Shown one piece after another: positions 45,066-53,753 of a stretch of DNA of 64,000 nt. The DNA is taken from positions 1-64,000 of the forward strand of contig JAGZSY010000019.1 of assembly GCA_018380885.1 (NCBI GenBank), written 5' to 3'. A model generated the notes under the pieces. That model saw nothing but the letters and a program-made list of their open reading frames with translations. It did not search any database and had not been told where the DNA came from. This DNA comes from Enterocloster asparagiformis (GTDB taxonomy: Bacteria > Bacillota > Clostridia > Lachnospirales > Lachnospiraceae). Position 1 is the stretch's first letter, and every line of letters starts with the position of its first letter. The position numbers and the translations under genes were made by a program.

Positions 45066-45881
45066 ATGGACAGAAAAGCAGTTGCGCGGCAGACGCTGGA
45101 GATTTTAAAGAGAGGAACATACGAGCAGGGCGGGCGGACCATTGAGATCGCGGCGGCTCACCGGCGCTCCGTGGAGGGCAGCCGCCTGTTTACGCCGGAG
45201 GAGGGGGAGCGGCTTCTGCGCTCCTTTGAGGGCCGGCAGCCGGGACAAATTCCCACCTGGGGATACAGAAACTGCTCCACCGTTGACGCGGTGCTGGAGT
45301 TTGCCGGTCGGGGCGACAGACACATCGGCGTGCTGAACTTTGCCAGCGCCAAGAATCCGGGCGGAGGGTTCATAAACGGCGCCATGGCCCAGGAGGAGAG
45401 CCTGGCGGTCTCCAGCGGCCTGTACGAGACGCTGACGGCCAATGAGCGGTATTACCAGGTGAACAGGGAATGCCAAAGCATGATGTACACGGATCACGCC
45501 ATCTACTCCCCGGACGTGGTGTTCTTCCGGGACGGACAGTTTGAGCTTCTTTCGGAGCCTGTGACTGCCTCGGTGCTGACGCTGCCCGCGGTCAACATGG
45601 GCCAGGTTGTGCTTAAGGGGGAGGATGTCCGGGAGGCGGAGCGGGTGATGCGCCGGCGCATGGAGCTGTCCCTGGCGCTGTTTGCAGGCCAGGGCGACCG
45701 GAACCTGATTCTGGGCGCGTACGGCTGCGGGGTGTTCCGCAACGATCCGGTCAAGATCGCCGGGTGGTGGAAGGAGCTGCTCGGCGGGAGCTTTGGGGGC
45801 TGCTTTGATCAGGTAATGTTCGCTGTGCTGGACCGTTCCCGGGACCAGGCCTGCATCCGGGCCTTTGAGGCAGTATTTTAA
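45066..45881 (+). CDS. Bacterial-type poly(ADP-ribose) glycohydrolase (TIGR02452/DUF2263)
   Basis: The 271-residue protein has the PARG catalytic signature NFASAKNPGGGFINGAMAQEESL (Gly-rich loop followed by Gln-Glu-Glu) and GAYGCGVFRNDP near the C-terminus, typical of the bacterial macrodomain PARG family. It should remove ADP-ribose from modified targets. I set the start at 45066, seven bases after GGAGGAAT. It lies 2 bp after the nrtR stop, completing a three-gene ADP-ribose operon ended by a strong terminator. Confidence 0.9.
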   Translation: MDRKAVARQTLEILKRGTYEQGGRTIEIAAAHRRSVEGSRLFTPEEGERLLRSFEGRQPGQIPTWGYRNCSTVDAVLEFAGRGDRHIGVLNFASAKNPGGGFINGAMAQEESLAVSSGLYETLTANERYYQVNRECQSMMYTDHAIYSPDVVFFRDGQFELLSEPVTASVLTLPAVNMGQVVLKGEDVREAERVMRRRMELSLALFAGQGDRNLILGAYGCGVFRNDPVKIAGWWKELLGGSFGGCFDQVMFAVLDRSRDQACIRAFEAVF

Positions 45882-45897
45882 GATGGAAATCAGTCTG

Positions 45898-45940
45898 CGG
45901 CGCGGCCGCTCTTCGGAGCGCCGCGCCGTTTTGCGTTTTT
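45898..45940 (+). terminator. Terminator of the ADP-ribose operon
   Basis: A 13-bp GC stem with one bulge is closed by a C-TTCG-G tetraloop (45911-45916) and followed by TTTTGCGTTTTT. Confidence 0.9.
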
Positions 45941-45973
45941 CAGGGGAAAAATGGCAAAAGACCGGGAACAGCC

Positions 45974-46002
45974 TTGGATTTCCTGCCTGAATATGGTATA
46001 CT
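45974..46002 (+). promoter_or_regulatory. Promoter of pepT
   Basis: TTGGAT (45974-45979), a 17-bp spacer and TATACT (45997-46002). Confidence 0.65.
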
Positions 46003-46087
46003 ATTCGCATTGAATTCAGAAAATGAGCTGCGAGCCGGCAGGAGCTGAGAACTGGCTCCGCAAGCAGAAAACAGGAGGGAATTTCAT

Positions 46088-47317
46088 ATGTCTGAAGTAA
46101 TTGATCGTTTTATGCGCTATATATCGGTTGACACCATGTCCGAGGAGGACAGGGAGCAGGTTCCCAGCACGCCGGGACAGATGGCTCTGGCTGGCCGGCT
46201 GGCGGACGAGCTGAAAGCCATCGGGGCCCAGGACGTGAGCCTCAGCGAACACGGCTATGTGTTCGCCGTCATCCCGGCCACCGCCGGCTGCGAGAAAGCT
46301 CCGGCCCTGGGGCTGATTGCCCATATGGACACCTCCCCCGCTATCTCCGGGGCGAATATCCGGCCCCAGCTGGTAAAGGATTATGACGGGAAGGACATCT
46401 GTCTCAACAGGGAACTGGATATCTGGCTGCGCACGGCGGAGTTCCCGGATCTGGAGCGCTACAAAGGCCAGGACCTGATCACCACGGACGGCACCACCCT
46501 GCTGGGCGCTGACGATAAGGCGGGCGTGGCGGAGGTCATGACCGCGGCAGCCTATGTCATCGCCCATCCTGAGATCGCCCACGGAAAAATCTGTATCGGC
46601 TTTACGCCCGACGAGGAGGTGGGCTGCGGCACCAAGTGCTTCGACGTGAAGGCCTTCGGCGCGGATATCGCCTATACGGTGGACGGCGGCAGCCTGGGCG
46701 AGCTGGAGTACGAGAATTTTAACGCCGCTTCCGGCAAAGTGGCCATCCACGGGGCCAGCATCCACCCCGGTACCGCCAAGGGGAAAATGAAAAATGCGCT
46801 GCTTCTCGGCATGGAGTTCCAGTCCCTGCTGCCCGTATTTGACAATCCCATGTACACGGAGGGATACGAGGGCTTCAGCCATCTGGACCAGATGTCCGGC
46901 ACCGTGGAGGAGGCGTCCCTGGACTATATTATCCGGGATCACGACCGCGCTAAATTTGAGGAAAAGAAAAAGACCTTTGCGCTCTGCGTCGACTTTATGA
47001 ACCAAAAGTACGGCGAGGGCACGGTGGAGGCCGTGTTAAAGGACTCCTACTACAATATGCGGGAGGTGATTGAATCACACATGTATCTGATCGACATCGC
47101 CAAGGAAGCCATGGAGGAGCTGGGGATCGCGCCCATCATCACCCCCATCCGCGGCGGTACCGACGGGGCCAGATTGTCCTTCATGGGCCTTCCCTGTCCC
47201 AATCTCTGTACCGGCGGACATAATTTCCACGGCAAATATGAGTTCACCTGTGTCCAGTCGATGGAGAAAATTGCGGAGCTTTTGGTGCAGATCATAAAGA
47301 AATACGCAGACCGGTGA
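46088..47317 (+). CDS. pepT: Peptidase T (tripeptide aminopeptidase)
   Basis: The 409-residue M20 metallopeptidase has metal motifs [32 protein letters not shown] (catalytic Glu) and [18 protein letters not shown], with [10 protein letters not shown] near the end. It releases N-terminal residues from tripeptides in the cytosol. Length is standard. It is monocistronic between a promoter and a terminator-like hairpin. Confidence 0.96.
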   Translation: MSEVIDRFMRYISVDTMSEEDREQVPSTPGQMALAGRLADELKAIGAQDVSLSEHGYVFAVIPATAGCEKAPALGLIAHMDTSPAISGANIRPQLVKDYDGKDICLNRELDIWLRTAEFPDLERYKGQDLITTDGTTLLGADDKAGVAEVMTAAAYVIAHPEIAHGKICIGFTPDEEVGCGTKCFDVKAFGADIAYTVDGGSLGELEYENFNAASGKVAIHGASIHPGTAKGKMKNALLLGMEFQSLLPVFDNPMYTEGYEGFSHLDQMSGTVEEASLDYIIRDHDRAKFEEKKKTFALCVDFMNQKYGEGTVEAVLKDSYYNMREVIESHMYLIDIAKEAMEELGIAPIITPIRGGTDGARLSFMGLPCPNLCTGGHNFHGKYEFTCVQSMEKIAELLVQIIKKYADR

Positions 47318-47324
47318 TAAAAGT

Positions 47325-47373
47325 GGAGAAAAGCGTGCCTGGGCGGGGGGAAACGCCGGGGATGCTTTTCTCC
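47325..47373 (+). terminator. Terminator-like hairpin after pepT
   Basis: GGAGAAAAGC (47325-47334) pairs with GCTTTTCTCC (47364-47373). No T run follows directly, so termination may be incomplete. Confidence 0.5.
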
Positions 47374-47411
47374 ATGTATTTACAAAAAAAACCAAAGGTT
47401 GCATAATAAGC

Positions 47412-47440
47412 TTGAATATATATGAAAAAGTCATTATAAT
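47412..47440 (+). promoter_or_regulatory. Promoter of the zinc-ribbon surface locus
   Basis: TTGAAT (47412-47417), a 17-bp spacer and TATAAT (47435-47440) lie in a very AT-rich patch. Confidence 0.8.
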
Positions 47441-47447
47441 AACTAGA

Positions 47448-47668
47448 AGAGATAAAAAATTTCTAAAAAAGTTAAAAAAAATAAAACCGAATGCAACGAT
47501 GAGGCGTCTTTATAAGTAGAGCACACAAAATAGTGTGCTTGCAGGAAGCCCGGATACATATGATAAATGCAAGAAAGTACGGGAAATCCTGGGGTTTTAC
47601 AAAGCCGGGCGAGCAATCGCCGCGCTTATTTTAAATAAATTAATGATGTGAAACTGGAGGAGTAGGAG
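47448..47668 (+). other. Long structured 5' leader of the zinc-ribbon locus
   Basis: About 220 nt separate the predicted transcription start from the first gene. The stretch has an A-rich start, a hairpin AGCACAC/GTGTGCT (47520-47539), a long-range pairing GCCCGG/CCGGGC (47548-47553 with 47605-47610), and a GGCGA/TCGCC hairpin just after it. I do not recognise a known riboswitch. It could be a regulatory leader. Confidence 0.45.
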
Positions 47669-49942
47669 ATGAAGTGTAAGAATTGTATGGCTGAACTGGA
47701 GGAAGGAACGCTGTTCTGCCCGGAGTGCGGGGCAAGAGTCGACAACGATTCGGATAAAACAGTTGTTCTTCAGGAGGACCTGGATGCTGCCGAGGAGGCT
47801 GGAAATGAGCAGCCGGTTTTCGCGCACAAGGTTTACGAGGAACCGGTCCGGCAGGGTCAGGCGGAGCGGCAGGCTGATGAGGAGCCTGTGAGAAGGGAAG
47901 CTTACGTGAGGGAAGCGGCAGAGGAGAGCGCGCCTGCAGGCGGCGATGAGCCCGAGCTGTGTTTCTGCCCTAACTGCGGTAACAAGATTGAGAGCAATTC
48001 CGTGTTCTGTGAGTTCTGCGGTTACCGCATGGACGGCGCTCAGGAGGAGACGCCGGTCTACAGCGAGGAGCCGGCGCCGAAGAAGAAATCCAAGCTTCCG
48101 CTGATCATCGGCGGTGTTGCGGCGGTGGCGGTAGTGGCCGCAGCCGGCATTTTCGCCCTGCCCAAGGTTATGGATATGGTGGGCGGCAAGAGCAAGGGAG
48201 ATATCCCCACCGAGCTGATGTACATAAAGGACAAGGGAATTTACGGAGTGAGCCTGAAGAGCTCCAAGAAAAAGCCGGTGGAGTACACTGATAAGTTTGC
48301 GGATTCCGATGCCCTGTACAGCGCTGTGGACGATTTCGAGACAGGTTTCCAGCTGGTCAGCGACGACGGAAAGTACCACTTCATTATCGAGAATGTGGAA
48401 TACAGCGGTTCCATGACCTATACCCTGTCCTATGTCAAAGGCAAAAAGGAGCCGGTGAAGATCGACAGCGGCATCGAGGGCTACTACAAGGTGACCGAGG
48501 ATAACAAAATCGTGTACATGAAGAACGATAATCTCTATGTCAGCGATCTGAAAGACAAGACAAAGCTGGCTTCCAGCGTCGACAATTTCTATCTGGATAA
48601 AGCCGGAAAGAACGTGATGTGGGAGATTTACAACCACGACGGCACCTCGGATATTTATTACCAGGATCTGGCCCAGAAGAAAGATAAGATCAAAATTGAC
48701 AGCGATACCAGCCTCATCGGAATGACCAGCGATCTCAGCAAGATCATGCTGCGCAAGGAGGATTCCGTCTACATGGTGAAGAACCAGGGCGACAAGGAGA
48801 AGCTGGTAGGCGATGTGGATGATATTATGGCCCTGGATGTGGAGAAGGGCACCTTCTTCTACACCACCTCCGTGGACAGCAAGATGAAGGCCATGGATTT
48901 CGTGGACGACGACTTGGCGGCTTCCGACGCCCAGATAAAAGAGCCGGTGCGCTCCGATTATGAGCGCCAGGAAACTACGGGCATCGGATATTATTCTTAC
49001 ACCAGAACTGTTCTGGACGACAAGTACTATGACGATCTGTCCAAATACCAGGAAAAGCAGCAGCGCGACCAGTTGCGCCAGCAGCTGAAGGATGAGGAGA
49101 TTGAGTCCCCCTATACGGAGCTTTACTACTATGCGGACGGTCAAAAGAACCTGGTGACCAGCGAGTTTATGGATTCCCTGTCCTATTTCTATATTACTGA
49201 GGCAGACAGAGAGGCAAACAAGAATTTCGGTTCCTACCTGATTTATACCAAGACCAACGCTGCGGATATGAAGAAGGTGAAGCTCTCCGAGATCAGTTAT
49301 ATCGGTGAAATTTATTACCTGATGGACGAGGCGAGGGGCAAATCCGTTACCTACTGTGTATACGCAGGCGGCAAGGAAGCTGAGCTGGATCTGGACGGCA
49401 AGAAGCTGGGCAGCACCAGGAAGGACGCCAAGAACAACCAGGTATATATGCTGATCAAGGACGAGGATGCAGATTATGAGGACGGCAGCGATCTGTTTTC
49501 CATGAGCCTTAACGCTTCCGATCTGGGCAAGATGGAAGAGCGCGACAGCGACGTGAACTCCCTGGAACTGGTCTCCAACGGAAATGTATATTATCTGAAG
49601 GATACCAACGACAAGAACGTGGGCGACCTGTACTGCAACGGCGATTCCGTTCTGTCCGATGTCTCTGTTTACAGCGTTCAGTCCGTGCCCAAGAGCAGCG
49701 TGGTGCTGTGTATCTCCGATCCCAACAAGGATAAGAACCGCGGAACGCTGACCCTGGTCAAGGGCAAGAAGGCCGAAAAGCTGGCTGAGGATGTCAATGA
49801 TTACTATGCCTTTGGCGAGAATTCCGTGGCTATGCTGACCGAGTATAACTACGACCGGATGAAGGGCGATTTGAAATATTACAACGGCAAGGAAGCATAT
49901 CTGATTGATTCGGATGTCCGCAACTTCTTCCGCACTTATTAA
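47669..49942 (+). CDS. Two-zinc-ribbon membrane protein with large ectodomain
   Basis: The 757-residue protein has a first zinc ribbon (CKNC at 3-6, CPEC at 17-20), a charged linker, a second ribbon (CPNC at 100-103, CEFC at 114-117), a membrane span (about 143-165), and an ectodomain of about 590 residues. The ectodomain repeats short beta-strand motifs of the form VYYLKD, LYYYADG and IYYLMDEA, suggesting a DUF5050-like or beta-propeller surface fold. Base composition is more AT-rich than the rest of the window. It is the first gene after the promoter and leader, so it heads the locus. Confidence 0.82.
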   Translation: MKCKNCMAELEEGTLFCPECGARVDNDSDKTVVLQEDLDAAEEAGNEQPVFAHKVYEEPVRQGQAERQADEEPVRREAYVREAAEESAPAGGDEPELCFCPNCGNKIESNSVFCEFCGYRMDGAQEETPVYSEEPAPKKKSKLPLIIGGVAAVAVVAAAGIFALPKVMDMVGGKSKGDIPTELMYIKDKGIYGVSLKSSKKKPVEYTDKFADSDALYSAVDDFETGFQLVSDDGKYHFIIENVEYSGSMTYTLSYVKGKKEPVKIDSGIEGYYKVTEDNKIVYMKNDNLYVSDLKDKTKLASSVDNFYLDKAGKNVMWEIYNHDGTSDIYYQDLAQKKDKIKIDSDTSLIGMTSDLSKIMLRKEDSVYMVKNQGDKEKLVGDVDDIMALDVEKGTFFYTTSVDSKMKAMDFVDDDLAASDAQIKEPVRSDYERQETTGIGYYSYTRTVLDDKYYDDLSKYQEKQQRDQLRQQLKDEEIESPYTELYYYADGQKNLVTSEFMDSLSYFYITEADREANKNFGSYLIYTKTNAADMKKVKLSEISYIGEIYYLMDEARGKSVTYCVYAGGKEAELDLDGKKLGSTRKDAKNNQVYMLIKDEDADYEDGSDLFSMSLNASDLGKMEERDSDVNSLELVSNGNVYYLKDTNDKNVGDLYCNGDSVLSDVSVYSVQSVPKSSVVLCISDPNKDKNRGTLTLVKGKKAEKLAEDVNDYYAFGENSVAMLTEYNYDRMKGDLKYYNGKEAYLIDSDVRNFFRTY

Positions 49943-49989
49943 TTAGGAATGCTTAAAAAGACGGACTGAATCGGGAGGGACGGGAGATT

Positions 49990-50835
49990 ATGAAATGTCC
50001 ATCGTGTGGAGCGAACGTATCGGATGGGGCGAAATTCTGTCCCAAATGCGGAACGAATATCGCGGCCGCCGGCGCCGGTGCCGGCGGTCCGTCCCGGAAA
50101 ATGCAGCCCCAGGGACAGCAGCAGACGCCGAAGGGTAAACCGCCCAAACAGAAGAAATCGAAAAATATTCCGATTATCATCCTGGTGGTTGTGCTCGTTG
50201 TGGCAGCATGTTTCTGCGGCGGCTATGTGGGCTACCGGCTGTACCAGAAGATAACCAGCCAGAGCACCGTGAACCGGGACGATGACCGTGAGGATAAGGG
50301 CTGGGGTGAGGACGGGGAGAAGAAATCCCGGGAAAAGGAAACCACTGAGGAGGAAACCACCGCGGAGGAAACCACGACAGCGGAGGAGACCACCGAGGCG
50401 GAGACGCTTCCATTCGAGACCACGGCCGCCTATGAAGGCGGCGCACCAACTACGGCTGCCTGGGACGTTAACCAGGCGCAGACCACGGCGGCCTGGGATG
50501 CGAACCAGGCACAGACCACAGCGGCCTGGGATGTGAACCAGACATCGGCCGCGGCCTTTGAGGGCGAGTACATTATTCCGGACAGCAGCACCCGGTACCT
50601 GACCAACGCGGATGTCATCGGCCTGACCTCCGAGCAACTCCGCCTGGCCCGGAATGAAATCTACGCCAGACATGGCAGGAAATTTAAGGACGAGGGGCTG
50701 CAGGCCTACTTTGACAGCAAATCATGGTACGTGGGCACCATCGAGCCGGAGCGGTTTAACGACGATTCTCTGCTCAACGACGTGGAGCGGAAAAACCTGG
50801 AAGTGATCAAGGCCAGGGAGGCGGTTTTAAATTGA
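49990..50835 (+). CDS. Zinc-ribbon membrane protein with YARHG domain
   Basis: The 281-residue protein has an N-terminal ribbon (CPSC at 3-6, CPKC at 17-20), a membrane span (60-83), an acidic patch with DKGWG (102-106), a Thr/Glu stalk, three 11-residue TTAAWD-type repeats (about 154-186), and a C-terminal YARHG domain (about 212-280: LRLARNEIYARHGRKF, YFDSKSWYVGTI). YARHG domains are extracellular modules thought to act near the cell wall. It follows the first gene by 47 bp. Confidence 0.87.
   Translation: MKCPSCGANVSDGAKFCPKCGTNIAAAGAGAGGPSRKMQPQGQQQTPKGKPPKQKKSKNIPIIILVVVLVVAACFCGGYVGYRLYQKITSQSTVNRDDDREDKGWGEDGEKKSREKETTEEETTAEETTTAEETTEAETLPFETTAAYEGGAPTTAAWDVNQAQTTAAWDANQAQTTAAWDVNQTSAAAFEGEYIIPDSSTRYLTNADVIGLTSEQLRLARNEIYARHGRKFKDEGLQAYFDSKSWYVGTIEPERFNDDSLLNDVERKNLEVIKAREAVLN
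50449..50547 (+). repeat. Three 33-bp in-frame stalk repeats
   Basis: Three units encode TTAAWD-x-NQ-x-x in the stalk of the YARHG protein. The variable third base at several codons shows some age. Confidence 0.85.
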
Positions 50836-50877
50836 CCGGGACTATAAATAATACAAACAGATGTGGAGGGTAAAATC

Positions 50878-51276
50878 ATGGCGGATATTAAGGGATCATT
50901 TTCAAAGGGTCTTACCGCACTCAATGTAAAGACGACTTCCTTTCTGGAAGAGAAGAAAATTCAGACATACATCGCGACGCTGACTTCCGAGATCGAGGCG
51001 CTGCAGAAGGAGATCGGCACCATTGTCTATGAGCAGTGGAATGCGACGGGGGATGTGCCTCTCCAGATGATCGGCGAGCAGCTGCTGATGATCAGCCAGA
51101 AAAAGCAGATTATCCAGGAGCAGACCAAGGCTGCCGAGGAGCTGGTCAAAAAAGAAAAAGAGATACTGGGATCAGGGGACAGCGTGAAGCAGGAGCGGAT
51201 TTTCTGCCCCAACTGCGGCCAGGCATACGATTCACCGGTAAAGTTCTGTAAAAAATGCGGGACAAAGCTACAGTAA
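50878..51276 (+). CDS. Coiled-coil protein with C-terminal zinc ribbon
   Basis: The 132-residue protein (MADIKGSFSKGLTALNVKTT) has a long helical region (about 20-100) and a zinc ribbon at its C-terminus (CPNC about 110-113, CKKC about 125-128). Unlike its neighbours it has no membrane span, and the ribbon is at the opposite end. It may be a soluble partner or adaptor for the ribbon-bearing membrane proteins. The ATG at 50878 follows GGAGGG. Confidence 0.8.
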   Translation: MADIKGSFSKGLTALNVKTTSFLEEKKIQTYIATLTSEIEALQKEIGTIVYEQWNATGDVPLQMIGEQLLMISQKKQIIQEQTKAAEELVKKEKEILGSGDSVKQERIFCPNCGQAYDSPVKFCKKCGTKLQ

Positions 51277-51341
51277 GAGAAATACCAGAATCCGCGGCGG
51301 GCAGGGGAGACCCCGGCCCGCTACGGCAGGGGGAAGCGCAT

Positions 51342-52292
51342 ATGAAGTGCAGATATTGCGGAGCAGAGCTGAAGGAAAACAGCAAATTTTGCCCCAAGTG
51401 CGGTAAAATGACGGCGTCGGGAGGTTCCGGCCCGGCAGGCAGGCCCACCCCGCCCAAACAGGCGCCTTCGGCAGGACAGAAGCTTAAGCCGGAGGGAGGG
51501 CCGAAGAAAAAAGGCTGCCTGACCGCATTGGTTGTATTTTTGATCGTAGCTCTGTTGGGCGGAGCCGCAGGCGGTTTTGCCTATTACAAGCTGGTCTGGC
51601 AGAAGGACCATCAGGAGGCTTCGGCTGAGGATGGGAAAGACTGGGGAGATCGGCGTTCTGAGAAGGATGAGGACGAGGACGACGGGGACCGGGACGCGGA
51701 GAAAACGGCGGCTAAGGAGACGATGGCGGAATCTGTCGCGCAGACTACGCCGGAGGAGACGCAGGAAACTACCGCGGCGCAGACCACAGCCTTCCAGACA
51801 GAAGCGCCCAGCGAGGAGGCTGCGGAGACGCAGAGCGATTACACGTCCCACCGCTATGAAATCATTCTCAAGGACTGCACCTGGACGGAGGCCTTTGAGG
51901 AGGCCAAGACAAGGGGCGGTTATCTGGTCCATATCGACAGCATGGAGGAGTACGATTTTATCCGCTCCAATCTGCTGAACACGGAGGCCAGCAGGAAGCT
52001 GAAGCTGTGGATCGGAGGGGCCCGGGTGGCGGGTTCGAACGAATACCACTGGGCCAATGCGGACGGAACTCTGGGACAAGAGATATTAAACAGCGATGCC
52101 TATCCGGGCGTGTGGATGTCCGGAGAGCCCAGCTTCCGGGACGAGAGCATCGGTCAGGACGAGTTTTATCTGAATTTGTTTTATTACAGCAAGGAAAACC
52201 GCTGGGTTTGGAACGACGTGCCCAACGATATTATTTCCGTGGTGAACAGCTACAAGGGAACAGTGGGGTACATCTGCGAGTACGATCAGTGA
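51342..52292 (+). CDS. Zinc-ribbon membrane protein with C-type-lectin-like domain
   Basis: The 316-residue protein has a ribbon (CRYC 3-6, CPKC 17-20), a membrane span (59-81), the DGKDWG patch (97-102), a Thr/Glu stalk, and a C-terminal C-type-lectin-like domain (about 170-314): CTWTEAFEEAKTRGGYLVHI, KLWIGGARV, ENRWVWND and the closing GYICEYD. Cys179 and Cys312 can form the canonical long-loop disulfide. Such domains bind glycans or proteins at the cell surface. I set the start at 51342, where the ribbon begins. Confidence 0.87.
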   Translation: MKCRYCGAELKENSKFCPKCGKMTASGGSGPAGRPTPPKQAPSAGQKLKPEGGPKKKGCLTALVVFLIVALLGGAAGGFAYYKLVWQKDHQEASAEDGKDWGDRRSEKDEDEDDGDRDAEKTAAKETMAESVAQTTPEETQETTAAQTTAFQTEAPSEEAAETQSDYTSHRYEIILKDCTWTEAFEEAKTRGGYLVHIDSMEEYDFIRSNLLNTEASRKLKLWIGGARVAGSNEYHWANADGTLGQEILNSDAYPGVWMSGEPSFRDESIGQDEFYLNLFYYSKENRWVWNDVPNDIISVVNSYKGTVGYICEYDQ

Positions 52293-52316
52293 CCGGAAAT
52301 TTGACAGTTCTTCGCA

Positions 52317-52345
52317 GCAGGCAGCCGGGATTGCCGGCTGCCTGC
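52317..52345 (+). repeat. Strong intergenic hairpin
   Basis: A perfect 12-bp stem (52317-52328 with 52334-52345) lies between the lectin-like gene and the GH3 gene without a T tract. It could stabilise upstream mRNA or dampen read-through. Confidence 0.6.
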
Positions 52346-52376
52346 GCGAAAATAAATTGAGGCAAGGGTAACTCAG

Positions 52377-53708
52377 GTGGAAAATAGAGGGCGTTCAAGA
52401 AAAAAACAGAGAAAACAGAAAACAAGAAGGCCTGTCTGGCTGATGGGCATAGCGCTGGTGGCTGTAGCTGTATTGTCAGGGACCGGCATCTATGTGCTGG
52501 CCGGCAGGCTTTCCGTGAATATGGAAAAAAATGGAACTTCTTCGGAGCCACCGGCGCAGGACAATACACCTGTGGCCTCCACCGGCAGGGAGGAGCGGCC
52601 GCAGGTTACGGAGACGGAGCCTGAGCCGGCTGCACCCGCCGGGGAGGAGCTGCTGGAGGAAAAGCTGGATCAGATTCTGTCAGGGATGACCACTGAGGAA
52701 AAGGTGGCCCAGCTGTTCATCGTGACGCCGGAAGCCCTCACCGGCGTGGAGTCGGTGACCCAGGCGGGTGAGAGCACGCGGGAGGCCTTGAGCCGGCGCC
52801 CGGTGGGAGGCCTGATCTATTTCCGCAACAATCTGAAGAACCCGGAGCAGGTGAAGGCCCTCACCGGGAATACCGCCCGGATCGGCCGGGAGGTGTGCGC
52901 TCTTCCGCTGCTTTTGTCCGTGGACGAGGAGGGCGGAAAGGTCACCCGCATCGGCGGCCGGGAGGGCTTTGATGTGCCGGTATTTCCCAACATGGCGGAG
53001 ATCGGCGCCGTAAACGACGCGCAAAAGGCTTATGAGGTGGGGAGCGCCATCGGGGGCTATCTCTCTGAGTACGGCTTTAACATGGATTTTGCCCCGGACG
53101 CGGACGTGCTGACCAATTCCGCCAACCAGGTGATCGGGAGCCGCTCCTTTGGGACGGATGCCCAGCTGGTCTGGTCCATGGCCAGCCAGGTGGCGAGGGG
53201 GTTAAAGGATCGGGGCGTACAGCCTGTGTATAAGCATTTTCCCGGTCACGGCGCCACGCTGGGCGATACCCACGATGGCTTTGCCTACACGGAGAAAACC
53301 TTGGATGAGCTTATGGAGGCGGAGCTGGTCCCCTTTGCCAACGCGGTAAAAAGCGGAGAAAATTGTATTATGGCGGCCCATATCGCAGCGCCGGGCGTTA
53401 CCGGCGACGAGACCCCGGCTTCCCTGTCTTACGGGCTGATCACCGGGGTTTTGCGGGAAAAGCTGGGATTTGACGGCGTGGTGGTGACGGACGCATTGAA
53501 CATGGGCGCTATTCAGAATCTGTATTCCTCAGGCCAGGCCGCGGTGGCGGCCGTGGAGGCAGGAGCGGATCTGCTTCTGATGCCGGCCGACTTTGACGCA
53601 GCCTATGAGGCGGTGCTCCAGGCGGTGCAGGAGGGCAAGATTTCCCGGGAGCGTCTGGACCTGTCGGTTCGCCGGATCGGGCGCATGAAGCTGGAAAGCG
53701 TATCGTAA
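52377..53708 (+). CDS. Membrane-anchored glycoside hydrolase family 3 (beta-N-acetylhexosaminidase-like)
   Basis: The 443-residue protein starts at GTG after AAGGG. A basic N-terminus and membrane anchor (about 20-42) precede a GH3 domain with LSVDEEGGKVTRI, GFNMDFAPDADV, KHFPGHGATLGDTHDG (the NagZ-type His/Asp dyad) and VVTDALNMGAI (nucleophile Asp). It should release N-acetylglucosamine from peptidoglycan or other glycans outside the membrane. Typical NagZ is cytosolic in Gram-negatives, while the anchored form is known in Firmicutes. Confidence 0.9.
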   Translation: MENRGRSRKKQRKQKTRRPVWLMGIALVAVAVLSGTGIYVLAGRLSVNMEKNGTSSEPPAQDNTPVASTGREERPQVTETEPEPAAPAGEELLEEKLDQILSGMTTEEKVAQLFIVTPEALTGVESVTQAGESTREALSRRPVGGLIYFRNNLKNPEQVKALTGNTARIGREVCALPLLLSVDEEGGKVTRIGGREGFDVPVFPNMAEIGAVNDAQKAYEVGSAIGGYLSEYGFNMDFAPDADVLTNSANQVIGSRSFGTDAQLVWSMASQVARGLKDRGVQPVYKHFPGHGATLGDTHDGFAYTEKTLDELMEAELVPFANAVKSGENCIMAAHIAAPGVTGDETPASLSYGLITGVLREKLGFDGVVVTDALNMGAIQNLYSSGQAAVAAVEAGADLLLMPADFDAAYEAVLQAVQEGKISRERLDLSVRRIGRMKLESVS

Positions 53709-53753
53709 GCCCTGATACGCTGTGACGCAACAAACAATAGCAGGAGGAAGGGT

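Noticed and set aside
47448..47668. c-di-GMP, THF, preQ1 or cobalamin riboswitch in the long leader
   Set aside because: None of the conserved core sequences of these classes is present. I kept it only as an unclassified leader.
47597..49144. 515-codon minus frame opposite the first zinc-ribbon gene
   Set aside because: The + strand gene has zinc-ribbon and membrane-span logic. The minus product is an artefact of its codon use.
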